A DNA stretch of 64,000 bases from Elymus sibiricus (GCA_039707655.1 CM077668.1:403416130-403480129); one strand, 5' to 3'; shown: positions 12,873 to 23,806, numbered from the stretch's first letter. Program-made: numbers and translations. Notes: generated from the letters alone by a model not told the origin.

Positions 12873-13505
12873 TCAACCCTCACGCGGGTTGGCGGCTGTA
12901 GAAGCTAAATGGGTAGCGAGTGGAGCGGCTGACACCGAAACTCTAATGGAATCAGCGGGAGGGATCGGTGGAGAAACCGATTGAGATGGGGGTAGGGAAA
13001 CACCAAGTAGCCTCCTGGCTCTGGTGGCGCCTTGGACTAGCTCGGCAATGAGAAGGTACTCAGCTGCCAAGTAACGAGACATGGCGAAAATGGTCGCATC
13101 ATCTTGAGGACGAACAGAGGGGAACCTAACTCGCTTAGGATCCTCGACGATGGTAGGATAGAACTGATATGCACGGTTGCTTTGCATCATACTCTCCTGA
13201 TGACGAAGACCCGTGACTCCTGCCATAGCGGCAAGCTGGACTGCACGCTCGGGATTGGCACCATAACCACCATAGAAACTGTAGGTGCGTCTCCCAAAAG
13301 TGCTTGCGGCTGTCAGATGGACATGAGCAATATACTCCATGATCCTTCCTCCAATCGGAACCTGGAAGACTCGATACTTGGGTGGATCTCCGTTGGGGTA
13401 AAGACTATGCCACACATCTCAAAGAAGGGTGACGAAGCTGAGAGGTGCAGGGTTGAGCCTGAACACAATGGGAACGGCCTCAAATGCACGGGGATTGACC
13501 GCCAT
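12873..13505 (-). pseudogene. Pre-gag accessory ORF of the chromovirus derivative, one nonsense codon
   Basis: Reading from ATG at 13505 the frame runs 28 codons to an in-frame TGA (13421-13419), then stays open for another 182 codons to the stop at 12873. The position (first ORF after the primer-binding site) and the residue pattern match the pre-gag ORF at 62455-63222. Both have an N-terminal Pro/Leu-rich helix, then a (W/Y)(H/R)xxYP motif (here WHSLYP), an aromatic-rich YRV(F/Y) strand, a central FxGxG segment followed by an Ala-rich helix, and an Ala/Leu-rich helix near the end (MSRYLAAEYLLIAELV here). The TGA fits deamination of a CGA codon. The function of this protein family is unknown to me. 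I infer homology by eye; identity is low. Confidence 0.6.
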
Positions 13506-13674
13506 CTATATCCACGAAACGAACGGTTAGGGATAAAGAACTAAATCTACATGCATGCTATGCAGCAAACAAATGCAACCACAAAATGCAGCAACCAAGG
13601 GCAGCAAACAATCAAGGTACTATACTACCGTTTTCTAATGCTCGCGCAGACTAGGGCATTCTACAGCCAGACCT

Positions 13675-13686
13675 GCTCTGATACCA
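13675..13686 (-). promoter_or_regulatory. Primer-binding site of the chromovirus derivative
   Basis: TGGTATCAGAGC on the minus strand, five bases after the LTR end at 13692. It is complementary to the 3' end of initiator tRNA-Met. Confidence 0.85.
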
Positions 13687-13691
13687 ACGCC

Positions 13692-15934
13692 TGTGGCACC
13701 CCGGCTCAGAGGAAACCGGAACGCCCCGTATTCTAGCCGAGAGACAAGTCTTCTGGAATATGGCACTGCTGGCATAGAACAAATCAGCTCTTTATTACAA
13801 ATACACGGGGTACAAGGGTCTGGATGACACAGCGGAATGACGTCGGCACGGCGACACTACGCCTGCCCGGATAGCTCTACGCTAGCAGCGATCCAACTCG
13901 AAGCAACGGAACAACTCTCGGCAGCGGAACGACGACGGCGGTGATGGACTCCAACTCCACAGGGACTCTGGCTGGAACGCGTATTCCTAGCTCGCACGCA
14001 CGGACTCCTCGACAGACAAGCAATCAAGCATGACCTGCAAACTGGCATGACACGCCAGGTGAGTACTTTGAATGTACTCGCAAGCTCACAGCACCCAAAG
14101 CAATCAAGACAAACAACAACATGGCATTTACAGGTTAAGCAGGTGTAAGCATAATGATGCTAGAACAATAATAGCATGGCATGGCATAAGAACATGATGG
14201 CACTAGCATGTAGCATGTGAAACTATCATGATGCAACTTACTCTGCTCGGAGGATACCTCGTAACCATCCCATGTATGAACTTACCATCGGGCGTGGTAC
14301 ATGATAACCTCGGGACCAACCAAACTTGGTATAACAATACCGTAGTGACAACATGGTCACAAGGAGTTTGATATTTACCCGGGTTCATCTATGACACCAC
14401 AAAACATCAACCAAATCCGGTATCCACGATACCACGGTGATCCTCTCGCGATCACATAAAGATCAACCAACTTCTTTCTCATCCAACCAGGTGGTTATTA
14501 ACAAGATTATTATTATTGTTGACCCATAGTGTGATCGACTATGAACTGGGCCCATATCCGCGGGCGCGGCTATCGATAGATTATATACACTCTGCAGAGG
14601 TTAGTACACTGTACCCACACCACAGAAACCATGGCCTCGCACTCCCATTCGGGTGGACCAACGGTGTTCCGACAAAACCAATCTACCGCATGACACTCTC
14701 CCGGCCACTCCGACCAACTCCCCTTTGGGCTAAGTCATGGGTGGCCCCGATGTCACCTCGTGACATCCAACGGCCACCGTCGTGGCAAAAACTAAACGGT
14801 CCCAAACGGGGACAACCCGGGTACAACACAACTCGGGCACACAAGGCTTATGTCGTCCTACCCCTCCAAGGTAGCGTCCGCACATAACCTTCCCTAGTTG
14901 GAGGCACCGGCGAGAGGCATGACAATAGACCGCATTAGGGCCTTCCCATAAAGGCAAATGTGGTTGCATTGGTCAGTTTGATTTGATGGCACTATGACTC
15001 AGCCAACAGGTGTTCAAGTTCAATTAACATCCGGTTAAACTTGAATGCAAATGATGCTCAGCCATAACAATATAACATGATGAACTGACCATGATAACAA
15101 CATGAACATGGATAGGAAACATAAGCAAACAGCATATCAACAGTAGTAAAGCATCTATTCCGAGGAGCATGACATGATGATGAACATGAACGAAATGATA
15201 TAACCTGACCACATACGAGCATAGCATAATCACTAGCATCAAAATAAATACTTGACTGAAGTATAACCATAGCATGAGCAAATAAACATCTACTCAACTA
15301 GATGCAGATGAACATAGCATAAGCATAAGCATGCAGATACGAGCATGAATAAACCATTCATGGAATACTAACATGCACAAACAATAATAAAGATTCAAGT
15401 TGAAACCATTGCTACTACAAGGCTATCATGCAAGTGGTTGTTGTGGCTTGCCTGGGTATGAAGAAACCACCGGGAAGAAGTGCGGAAAGGTAGTGAAAGA
15501 GAACGCCGGAAACACTTCCCTCTCGAAGGGGGCTGATTTAAGGCAAGGGCAGAATGGTCATTTCCACTGTGTGAACACATGATGAAAATGGTACCAACAT
15601 GACGGGCTCGAAGAGACGAAGATGTGGGCTTTGGAATCACCTCGATCGCAGTTTCGGTTAAAAAGATATAGCCGTTTGAAGCCTAGGGACCAATCTGTAA
15701 AGATTTTATTCACAGACAGGCCCCTGGGGGCTGAACCGAAAGCGCACTCGGCTGAAATACGTTTTCTGAAGAGGAAAACGGAAACTTAGCCGCAGTAGAA
15801 GGAAATACACTTTCAACGTTTTGAAAGCGCATTCATAGAAATGCGCCTCCACTTACGTGACGTGGCAGAGGCGGGGTCAACGCGCAGCCGTTGACAGGTG
15901 GGGTCGGAAGAGGTGCGGGGCCCACCTGGTCTCA
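13692..15934 (-). repeat. 5' LTR of the chromovirus derivative, distal (U5-side) part
   Basis: Aligns with 5988 to about 8252 of the intact 3' LTR. It breaks off at the Reina-like insertion and resumes at 27191. It contains no gene; the ORFs within it repeat those of the mate LTR. Confidence 0.88.
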
Positions 15935-16275
15935 TGTCACGATCCCAGGGCCTAGCACGAAGAAGGCCAAGGAACCAGAGGCCACTCAAGCTCTCAGGCG
16001 TAGCCTGCGAGCAAGGAAGCCCAAGACCAAGGACTAAAGCTCGGCCCAGGCCCACTGAAGAGGGCGTCACACGCCAACGGCCATCTACTTGTAGCTCACG
16101 GCAAGTGAGAGAGGGACATCGATTGACAGACTGTCTCCGCACCTGCGTGTGCTATCTTCTTCCTCCTTCCCCCTTCATGCCTCAAGAACCCTAGATCCTC
16201 TCCATCTCAGAGAGATCTTGTATCAGACCTGTATTGCCGACCAGTGTGTTGCTGGTAGATGTTACAATCGTGACA
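15935..16275 (+). repeat. 5' LTR of the Reina-like element (341 bp)
   Basis: TG...CA bounded, with 9-bp inverted ends TGTCACGAT/ATCGTGACA. Only two substitutions separate it from the 3' LTR at 26850-27190: A/G near position 26 and T/A near position 198 of the LTR. Confidence 0.93.
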
Positions 16276-16276
16276 T

Positions 16277-16290
16277 TTGGTAATCAGAGC
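16277..16290 (+). promoter_or_regulatory. Primer-binding site of the Reina-like element
   Basis: TTGGTAATCAGAGC directly follows the LTR. It is the tRNA-Met site with one extra A compared with TGGTATCAGAGC. Confidence 0.75.
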
Positions 16291-16476
16291 GATCGATCCT
16301 GCCAGATATTTTTTCGTCCGCGGCGTCTGATTTGGGGATCCTCGAAAATCCGCTGCGATCGGTGTGAATTCACTTCGGTGATTCGCGCAAAACACCTCGG
16401 TGTACCGACGCAAGGTTGAGTTGATTCCCGATCCAGCATCACGGCGAGATCCAACAACACGACGTTGACGACCAGA

Positions 16477-17589
16477 ATGGGGGCGGCGGAGATGACGCTC
16501 CAGGAATTACAGGCGATGTTGGCGACCACCACGACCATCGCCAAGAACAACGCGGAGGCCTCGACTTCCCACACCAAGCAGATCGATCTGTTGGTGGGCA
16601 AGGTGGATGACGTTCTTCAGTCGCAAGCCACGTTGCTCTCTGAACATCGACATAACACATCAACGGTAACTCGCCTGCTGAACTCATCAAATTCGTTGAC
16701 TGAGAGAGTGGAAGGTCTGATGAGAAGGATGGAAGTAATTGAGGGCAGTCAACACACAACACCACCGGCGGCTATGGGCCAAAGGGCTGCAGGAATAGCG
16801 GGATGTTCAGCTCCTCGTGAGGCGCCGACTAGGACTATCCAGGTGCAGGACCAACAACTGAATCAAGGGGATCACCACCCAGTCAGATCTCCAGTTGCTT
16901 GTGCTCTGTCAGAAGATCAGCAACAGGACATAGACACTAGGCAAAATCAACAGCGGTTCGGCCATGCTAAAATGCCTCGCACTGATTTTCCCAGGTTTAA
17001 TGGGGAAGACCCAAAATGGTGGAAGGATTGCTGTGAAAAATACTTCCAGATGTTCTCAGTTCCTCCTGACAACTGGGCTAGTTTTGCCACACTGCATTTT
17101 CAAGGAATTGCAAAAACATGGCTGCAAAGTTATGAAGCCTTGCATAGAATCAGATCATGGCCTGATCTGGTGGTGGCAGTATATACTAAGTTTGATGTCA
17201 ACAAGTATGAACAGCAATTGGAACAGCTGTTTAAGTTGAAACAATTGGGAACAGTAACTGAATATCATGCCCAGTTTCAGGAACTGATGCACAAGGTGTT
17301 GACACACAACCAGGGTTATGATGAAACATTTTTGGTAAACAGGTTTGTCAATGGGCTGAAATCACATATTCGTATTGCCATTAGGTTACATACCCCCAGA
17401 ACAATTGACACTGCTTTCTGTTTGGCTCTTTTACAAGAAGAGGAACTGGACTTATTGAAGAAGAAACCATACTACAAGTCTGACTATCATAAACCATTTA
17501 TGAAACAGAACATCAGCTCTGACAGTCTTCTAGGAGCAGTACCAGGAGCTACATCAGAGAAGAAAGGAGCAGGAAAAGTGGAAGACAAA
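16477..17589 (+). pseudogene. gag of the Reina-like element, N-terminal part (interrupted)
   Basis: The capsid-precursor gene, 371 codons from ATG 16477 to the CACTA insertion. Residues 1-95 contain a predicted coiled coil (heptad-like helix with QIDLLVGKVDDVL). The retrotransposon-gag fold follows, with the conserved pattern FPRFNGEDP.WW....YF, then F.GIA..WLQSYEAL and the YHAQFQEL segment. In the present DNA translation runs on for about 40 residues into CACTA terminal repeats before stopping. Removing the CACTA element and one copy of its AAA duplication restores frame into the zinc-knuckle part at 23295, so the disruption is purely insertional. Confidence 0.88.
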
Positions 17590-17605
17590 CACTACTGGAA
17601 TTCAG
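17590..17605 (+). repeat. Left terminal inverted repeat of the CACTA element
   Basis: CACTACTGGAATTCAG. It matches the inverse of the right end except for one extra T. Confidence 0.92.
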
Positions 17606-17607
17606 TT

Positions 17608-18000
17608 ATTTGCCATCTGCCAGCTCCTTGCCGTCTGCCAGCTGATGGCAAAGAGGTTGTTTGCCGTCTGTCTTGCCAAAGCAGACGGCAAAGAACCAGC
17701 TGATGGCAAAGAGGGTCTTTGCCATCTGCACTTCTTTGCCGTCTGCTGGCAGATGGCATAGAGTTCTTTGCCGTCTGCCAGCAGACGGCAAAGACCAAAG
17801 TGGGCCCCACGGGGCACGGCACTGGCTAGGTCAAGCTCTTTTCCATCTGCCACTTCTTTGCCATCTGCTGGCAGATGGCAAAAATTTCTTTGCCGTCTGC
17901 CAGCAGACGGCAACGAGGTGAGGGGGGGGCCCACAATGTCACGGCGGGGGCGGGCTAACGGTCACCGTCTTTGCCGTCTGCCAGCAGACGGCAAAGAGGG
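17608..18000 (+). repeat. Left subterminal repeat array of the CACTA element
   Basis: At least five copies or half-copies of TTTGCC(G/A)TCTGCC...GGCAGACGGCAAAG, in both orientations and as palindromes. In En/Spm such subterminal motifs are binding sites for the TNPA-type protein; I infer the same role here. Confidence 0.85.
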
Positions 18001-18335
18001 GGGCTTAATTTTCGCCCCCGCGCCCAAAGCCCCTCTCTCTCTCTCACACATCTCTCTCTCCCTCTCTGTCTCAGCGCCGCCGCCCCGCCCTGCCCTGCCC
18101 TGCCCCCGCCGCCCCCGCCGCCGCCCCGCCCTGCCCTGCCCTGCCCCGCGCCGCCGCCCCGCGCCGCCGCCCTGCACCTCCGCTGCCCCGCGCCGCCGCC
18201 CCGCAGTCTGCCGCAGCGGCCACGCGCCGCCGCCCCGTCGCGCCCCTCCGGCGAGCCCTCCCCGGCGGCACCCCCCGGCGAGCCCCCCCGACGGCACCCC
18301 CCCCCCCGACGAGCCCCCCGGCGGCACCCCCTCCG

Positions 18336-19081
18336 GTGAGCTCCCCCACCTCTGCCCTTTTTTTTTTTTTTTCTGTTTTTCTGTTTTTTTCCTTTTTTTT
18401 AATACCATGATTATAGATATATATAGATGCTACTGTTAGTAGATAGTAGATGCATCAATTAGGTTAATTAGTTAGATGTTGTTAATTAGGTTTTTTGAGT
18501 AGGTTAATTAGTTAGATGCTACTGGTTTCGACATCAATTAGGTTAATTAGGTTAGGAGGAGGAGAAGAAGAAAAAAGAGGAGAGGAGGAGAAGAAGAAGA
18601 GGAAAAAGGAAAGGAGGAAGAAGAAGAAGAAGAAGGAAAAAAAAGGAAGAAAATGAAGAAAAGGAAGAAGAGGAAGAAGAAGAAAAGAAAAAAAGAGGAA
18701 AAACCCCGACCCCGACCCCGACCCGACACCCCGACCCCGACACCCCGACCCCGACACCCCGACCCCGACCCGACACCCCGACCCCAACACGGCACCCCGA
18801 CCCCGACCCCGACCCGACACCCCGACACCGACACGGCACCCCGACCCCGACACCCCTGACACCACGACACCCCCGACACCCCGACACCCCGACCCCGACA
18901 CGACACCCCGACCCCGACACGACACCCCGACACTTAAATTAGGTATATATTCAATTTTTTAGGTATTCAATTTTTTATTATGTTCATGATGATGATACAC
19001 TTAAATTATATACATATTATTCATGTCAGGTATTCATTCTTTTTATGTTGTACTAATTTCGTTTACTCTTTGTCATTGCAG
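18336..19081 (+). other. Probable leader intron of the CACTA gene with low-complexity tracts
   Basis: A donor-like CCG/GTGAGC at 18336 and an acceptor TTGCAG ending at 19081, 10 bases before the ATG, suggest a 746-bp intron in the 5' untranslated region. Inside are a purine-only stretch (about 18555-18700) and an array of CCCCGA/CACCCCGA units (about 18703-18932). The upstream exon would be the very GC-rich stretch at about 18060-18335. Confidence 0.5.
18703..18932 (+). repeat. CCCCGAC(AC) minisatellite in the CACTA element
   Basis: About 230 bp of irregular ccccgac and ccccgacac units. The complementary strand is a run of short G blocks. ORFs on both strands here are only repeats of Gly/Val/Arg or Pro/Thr/Asp. 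Confidence 0.85.
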
Positions 19082-19091
19082 GTGTTGACAG

Positions 19092-21639
19092 ATGGTGGGC
19101 GCGGGTCGAGAGCGCTCCGAGGCTCCTACCTCGGCGCGTGGTGGGAGGGGTAGTTCCATTCCACCCCATAGCCTCCGGAGAGCGCTGGATCTCAGTATGC
19201 AGACACCACCGGCGGTCGCTTCTTCTTCGGCCGGGAGAGGTCGGGGGGAAGAAGGCTGGTAGAGGTGGACGTGGCGGCGGGAGAGGTAGGAAGGCTGCTA
19301 CTACGCTTTCCTCGCCGCCACCTCCAGCTGATTCACCCGACCACAGGAGTGCTCCGTCTGAGATGGAGCCGCCTGAGGTGGACCCGTCTCGGACTCCGGT
19401 CCACGAGCCTCGGGTCGACGAGCTTATGGCAGACGCGCCTACGGCCGACGAGCCTCGGGCCGACGAGCGTCGGGCCGACGAGCCTTTGTCTCACGAGACT
19501 CCGTCCCACGAGACTCCGGAGCTCAGCAGGGATCACGCTGAGTCGCAGCGGAACTCGACGGAGTCGAGTGGCCGTGCTGAGGGTGGCTATAGTTCTGATA
19601 GCTATAGCGAGGGTGAGTGGGTTGAGGGGCGCAAAGTCTACCAGCGTGGTGGTACAAAGCTCCCGCCCACCCCGGCGACCCCCGACCAGAGGTGGTTGAT
19701 TGCGCCTAACGGGGCCAAGTAAGTGCATTTACTCTTTTTTAACCTTTTGCCTTCACGTTTCTTCGAATATCTAATGCGTTGGCCTTGTCATACTGCAGGT
19801 CTTGGACACACGAGCCTCATGTCTGCAGGCCCAACAGTGTCCTTGGTGTGATTTGTCGCCAGAGCTTCCCGGGGTGGGTCACGTTGCCCGGTGAGGGCCG
19901 GGTTCCCGAGTTAGGAATGACCTGGGAGCACTACTTGGCTGCCCCGGCCCCGCCGGGGCATAGGATCGGCGATGTTGAGTGCCACAAGGTGGCCGACATT
20001 GTGATCCAGACGTTTTGGGTAATTTCTCCTTTGCCGTCTACGTTGTGTTTCCTTCTTTGATTGGCAACCCTAGTGATTGTACTAATTCGTGTTTTCTTGT
20101 TTTATTGTAGACCTTCTACAGGTGTGCTGAGGGACAGGAGGAGGCCGCGTCTCTGGTTATCGACAACGAGTGCAGGCGCCTACTTCAAAACTTTCGGCAC
20201 GAGGCTCGGACGCAGGCTATTCGAGACTACTTCGCCTCGGCAGGTATTAGGAGGAAAAGAGAGAAGTGCCGCGAGAAGTTTCTGAGTAAGGAGAAGTACA
20301 TGAAGGTAATTACCTATTCTTAAGGCCTTGTACTTAGTTTCCTTGATTTGATTCGTAGGCGTAGCGCTCAAATTTCTCTTGCTTAACTTAGGTGCCCCCG
20401 AGATGGTGTGCGGATAGGATGGACTGTTGGGAGGCGTTGGTGGATGAGTGGTGCTCTCCCCAATGGCGCTCCACCCACGACACTGCAAAGGACAAGCGTG
20501 GCAAACTGAAAGGTGTCCCACACCATCTAGGCAGCGTCAACCTACATCAGTACGGGGAAAACTGGGTATGTGGTTTGCTTCATGATTCATGCAAATTTAT
20601 TCTTCATGCTAGCTTGAGCCCTCAACTAATACTCTGTTCCTCTCTTTTAGGCACGAGAGAACAAGGCTCCAGTGCCACAGCTGTTCGACCTCTATGCCAG
20701 GTCCAATACTGCCTCGTACAAGAAGGCCAAGGCATTCTCTGAGTCTGACCTCGATGATCCAAAGAAATTCACCAACCGCGCCTCCCACCACAAGCTTGTG
20801 AGGTACAGAGACGAGGGGAAGGCGAGGAAAGGGCCGGACTTTAACCCGAGCCAGCAACCTCTTGATCCAGAGCTGGTGATGATATCTGGTGGCGGGAGGC
20901 CCCATGGCTCGTTAGCCATTGGGGATGGACTGATACGTTGTAGTAGCACTCTCCCGCAGATCAAGAAGCGCCAGACCGGCTCTGATCCTGAGATATTGCC
21001 TCGTGCACGGCCAGTGGAGCTCGAATTCAAGGTTAGTTATACGGACTCAGATACCTTTCCTTCATTACATTGTGTGTGCGGCCGTCGATGATTACAATGC
21101 TAACGAGTGGTGTTGCAGGCTGCTATTGAGGCAGAGAGAGCGAAGACCCAGGCTGCTATTGAGGAAGAGAGAGCGAAGACCCAGGCGATTCTAGAGGAGA
21201 GGGACCGGCAGGCGGCGGAGAGGGAGAGGGAGCTTGAGGACAGGACGGCTAATGCGTTGGAGGAGGAGAGGAACCGGAACATGATGGCTAACCGGGCCCT
21301 ATACGAGATGTTCGCGGTAAGTTTCTTCTGCATATTGGCCAAATCATGCACGTAATGTTCCTTACAGTAGTATCTAATATGACTGACTCGTCAAAACCAA
21401 ATGTGCAGACCCTGTGCGAGAAGAGCGGCACGACCCCTCCGCCGATGCCAGTCATTGCTCCGGCGGGCACGGTGAGTTTCATTTGAATAGTCATTATTTA
21501 CTAGTCTTCACATTTGAGTTGCATCATGCTAACGATACATTGGAAATGATCTTTAGTGCAGCATAACTCCCGACAAGCACCGACCGATCCTCCTCCGTCA
21601 GCCACTGGCGCGACCGGTCCTACAACTACACCTCCGTGA
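19092..21639 (+). CDS. PTTA/En-Spm type CACTA protein, 8 coding exons, likely frameshifted in exon 1
   Basis: Exons as I read them: 19092-19718, 19799-20018, 20111-20305, 20392-20565, 20651-21031, 21119-21316, 21409-21471 and 21562-21639. All introns are GT-AG, and phases agree across every junction. The first exon encodes a Gly/Arg- and Pro-rich, then acidic, low-complexity region. Exons 2-5 form the plant-transposase PTTA/En-Spm domain (Trp/Cys-rich W..L.DEWCS..W and a K..N..AR pattern). Exon 6 is a charged coiled coil with two direct AAIE(A/E)ERAKTQ repeats, and the last exon is Pro/Thr-rich. From ATG 19092 the frame closes within 60 codons at TAG unless one G of the G6 run at 19243-19248 is skipped; downstream the open frame is the one continued by all later exons. 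Alternatively translation starts downstream in that frame. Such proteins assist TNP2-type transposases by binding element ends. Confidence 0.75.
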
Positions 21640-22395
21640 TGACGGTAAGTTTTCGCAAGTGTTTAGCATAACAAATGCGTACTTAGCTTAAGAAATGACC
21701 TATTTATCTCCAAAATGCCGTATACTTAGCTTAGTTTCCTCAAAAATGACATTATAACCTTACTTAGCTCCAAAATGACCAATTTTACCATGGATAGCTC
21801 TCAAATGACCTATACTTAGCTTAGCTTAAGAAATGACATATTTAGCTCTAAAATGACCAGTACTTAGCATTATTTCCTCCAAAATGACATAATAACCTTA
21901 ATTAGCTCCAAAATGACCTATTTTACCACGGATAGCTCTCAAATGACCTATACTTAGCTTAGCTTAAGAAATCACCTATTTAGCTCCAAAATGACCTATT
22001 TAACCTAGGAAAGCTCTAAAATGACATATACTTAGCATTTATTCCTCCAAAAATGAATTTATATGGTTAGCTAGCTCAAAAATGACATAATAACCTTAAT
22101 TAGCTCAAAAATGACCTATTTAACCTAGGATAGCTCTAAAGTTACCTATACTTAGCATTTATTCCTCCAAAATGACTCAATATGCTTAGCTAGCTCAAAA
22201 ATGACATAATATGCTTAAGAAATGACCTATTTAGCTCCAAAATGACTTAATATGCTTAATTAGCTCAAAAATGGCATAATTACTTAGGTTAGCTCTGAAA
22301 TGACCTATACTTAGCTTATTTAGTTCATTTATGACATACTTAGCATATTTAGGTCAAAAATGGCCTATTTAACTAGGTTAGCTCTAAAATGACAC
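21640..22395 (+). repeat. Degenerate repeats of a TTAGCTC(C/A)AAAATGACC motif
   Basis: About 750 bp built from 25-60 bp variants of agctc(c/t)aaaatgacctat and tacttagc. It follows the stop codon and is flanked by a donor-like GTAAGT (21645) and an acceptor-like TTTTGCAG (about 22503-22510), so it may be a 3' untranslated intron. No coding sequence seen. Confidence 0.75.
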
Positions 22396-22403
22396 AAGTA
22401 AGA

Positions 22404-22495
22404 TTCTTCTTCTTCTTCTTCTTCTTCTTCTTCTAGTCTTCTTCTTCTTCTTTTTCTTCTTCTTCTTCTAGTCTTCTTCTTCTTCTAACTTCCTT
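22404..22495 (+). repeat. TTC microsatellite
   Basis: Interrupted (TTC)n run with two tag interruptions, at the end of the degenerate repeat region. Confidence 0.9.
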
Positions 22496-22871
22496 CTTTC
22501 CCATTTTGCAGATTTGATTCACTTCACGGAAGCTTGCATTCATGGAGTCCTTGTCCTTCCATTTTGTTTTGATTTTGTAGGATCAACAATTGACACTGGC
22601 ATATGTATGTATAGATGAATGAAACTTGCATATGTATGGATGAGACTTGCATATGTTTTGATTTGGTATGTGTTGGATGATCATATCCATATGGCTTGCA
22701 TATTATTTGCATATGTGTTGTTTATTATGTGGTGGATGAGACATTTTATGTGATGGACTAGACATAATGTTTGCCTTATTATGTGATTCTGAATATATAT
22801 ATATGTGTGTGAATTTATGTGCAAATGAATTGATATAAGAGAAAACAGTAAAAACAGGGGCTATATAGCCA

Positions 22872-23275
22872 CTTTGCCGTCTGCTAGCAGACGGCAAAGA
22901 GGTTTGCCGTCTGCTAGCAGACGGCAAATAGGCCACGTGGCTGCAGCCTGTGCAACCTGGGCTGGCCTATTTGGCCTCTTTGCCGTCTGCTGGTAGACGG
23001 CGAAGACCTTTGCTTCTTTGCCGTCTGCGGGCAGACGGCAAAGAGCGCCGTTAGCCCCCTAACGGGGCTGGAACCTTTTGTCTGCCGTCCAGGGGCTTTG
23101 CCGTCTGCCAGCAGACGACAAAGAGCTTGGCTTCTTTGCCGTCTGCCAGCAGACGGCAAAGTGGCCTTTACCGGCACCCGTTCGGCCGGACTGTTCGCCG
23201 TCTGCTGGCGGACGGCAATGGCTTTGCCGTCCGCCAGGCAGGCCTTTGCCGTCTGTTATGGCAGACGGCAAAGAA
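22872..23275 (+). repeat. Right subterminal palindrome array of the CACTA element
   Basis: Seven or eight copies of the TTTGCCGTCTGC/GCAGACGGCAAA palindrome, starting at about 22872, 22903, 22979, 23018, 23097, 23135, 23194 and 23246. The copy at 22872-22899 is a perfect 28-bp palindrome and that at 22903-22928 is perfect over 26 bp. ORFs rich in LPSAGRRQ or AVCQQTA on both strands come from these repeats. Confidence 0.9.
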
Positions 23276-23276
23276 G

Positions 23277-23291
23277 CTGATTCCAGTAGTG
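23277..23291 (-). repeat. Right terminal inverted repeat of the CACTA element
   Basis: CTGATTCCAGTAGTG, the inverse of the left terminus. It is followed by the AAA duplication at 23292-23294. Confidence 0.92.
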
Positions 23292-23806
23292 AAATTCGAG
23301 TCTCTCAGAGCAATGAGAAGAGCTAAGGGATTATGCTTCAAATGTGGTGATAAGTATGCACCAGGGCACAAGTGTGCAACTCAAATTTCTCTTCATGTCC
23401 TAGAAGAGTTGCTCGATGCTCTACAGTTGGAAACAAAAAGTAATGATGAACAGTCAGGAACATCTGACAGCGAAACAGAACAGGACACTGAGGTAATGAG
23501 TATATCAGAAGATGCAGTTAATGGGACAGCCAAGAGAAGAACAATTAAACTACAGGGGCTCATCCAGAAGCAATCTGTCTTAATCCTAGTTGATTCTGGA
23601 AGCTCTCATAACTTTATCAGTAAGAAACTAGTGACATCACTGAATCTGTCTGAAGACACTGTCCCTACAGCTACAGTGAGATTAGCTGATGGTACTCCTG
23701 TTCAATCTGACACTGCAATTCATAACCTGCAATGGTGGACTCAAGGTCATACATTTTGTAACACCATGAGAGTGTTGCCCTTGGGCAGCTATGATATAAT
23801 TCTGGC
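23292..23806 (+). pseudogene. gag zinc knuckle and protease of the Reina-like element
   Basis: Continuation of gag after the CACTA insertion, in frame from 23295. First comes a plant-chromovirus type zinc knuckle, CFKCGDKYAPGHKC (about 23337-23378). A variable acidic linker follows, then the aspartic protease with the catalytic DSGSS motif (about 23590) and its flap and hydrophobic strands. Around 23804-23806 the frame is lost: the expected continuation is found one frame over at 23807, which fits deletion of a single G. Translation in the original frame stops at 23855. Confidence 0.82.

Larger units (their letters stand above)
17590..23291 (+). mobile_element. CACTA (En/Spm) transposon with a PTTA-type gene
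   Basis: DNA transposon bounded by terminal inverted repeats CACTACTGGAAT (17590 onward, and inverted ending at 23291) and an AAA target duplication (17587-17589 and 23292-23294), the 3-bp size expected for CACTA elements. Both subterminal regions are packed with the palindromic motif TTTGCCGTCTG...CAGACGGCAAA. The body has one spliced gene on the plus strand, which matches the PTTA/En-Spm protein class (the non-catalytic partner), not the DDE transposase TNP2/TNPD. It is the youngest insertion of the nest, since it sits inside an element with nearly identical LTRs. Without a TNP2-type gene it is probably non-autonomous. Confidence 0.92.

Noticed and set aside
17606..18439. ORFs extending from gag into LPADGK/RRQ-rich or Pro-rich sequence
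   Set aside because: They result from translating CACTA subterminal repeats and the GC-rich leader, not from a fusion gene.
22870..23280. CRISPR-like array of TTTGCCGTCTGC repeats
   Set aside because: The repeats are palindromic subterminal motifs of a plant CACTA element, with no uniform spacers and no cas genes; the genome is a plant.
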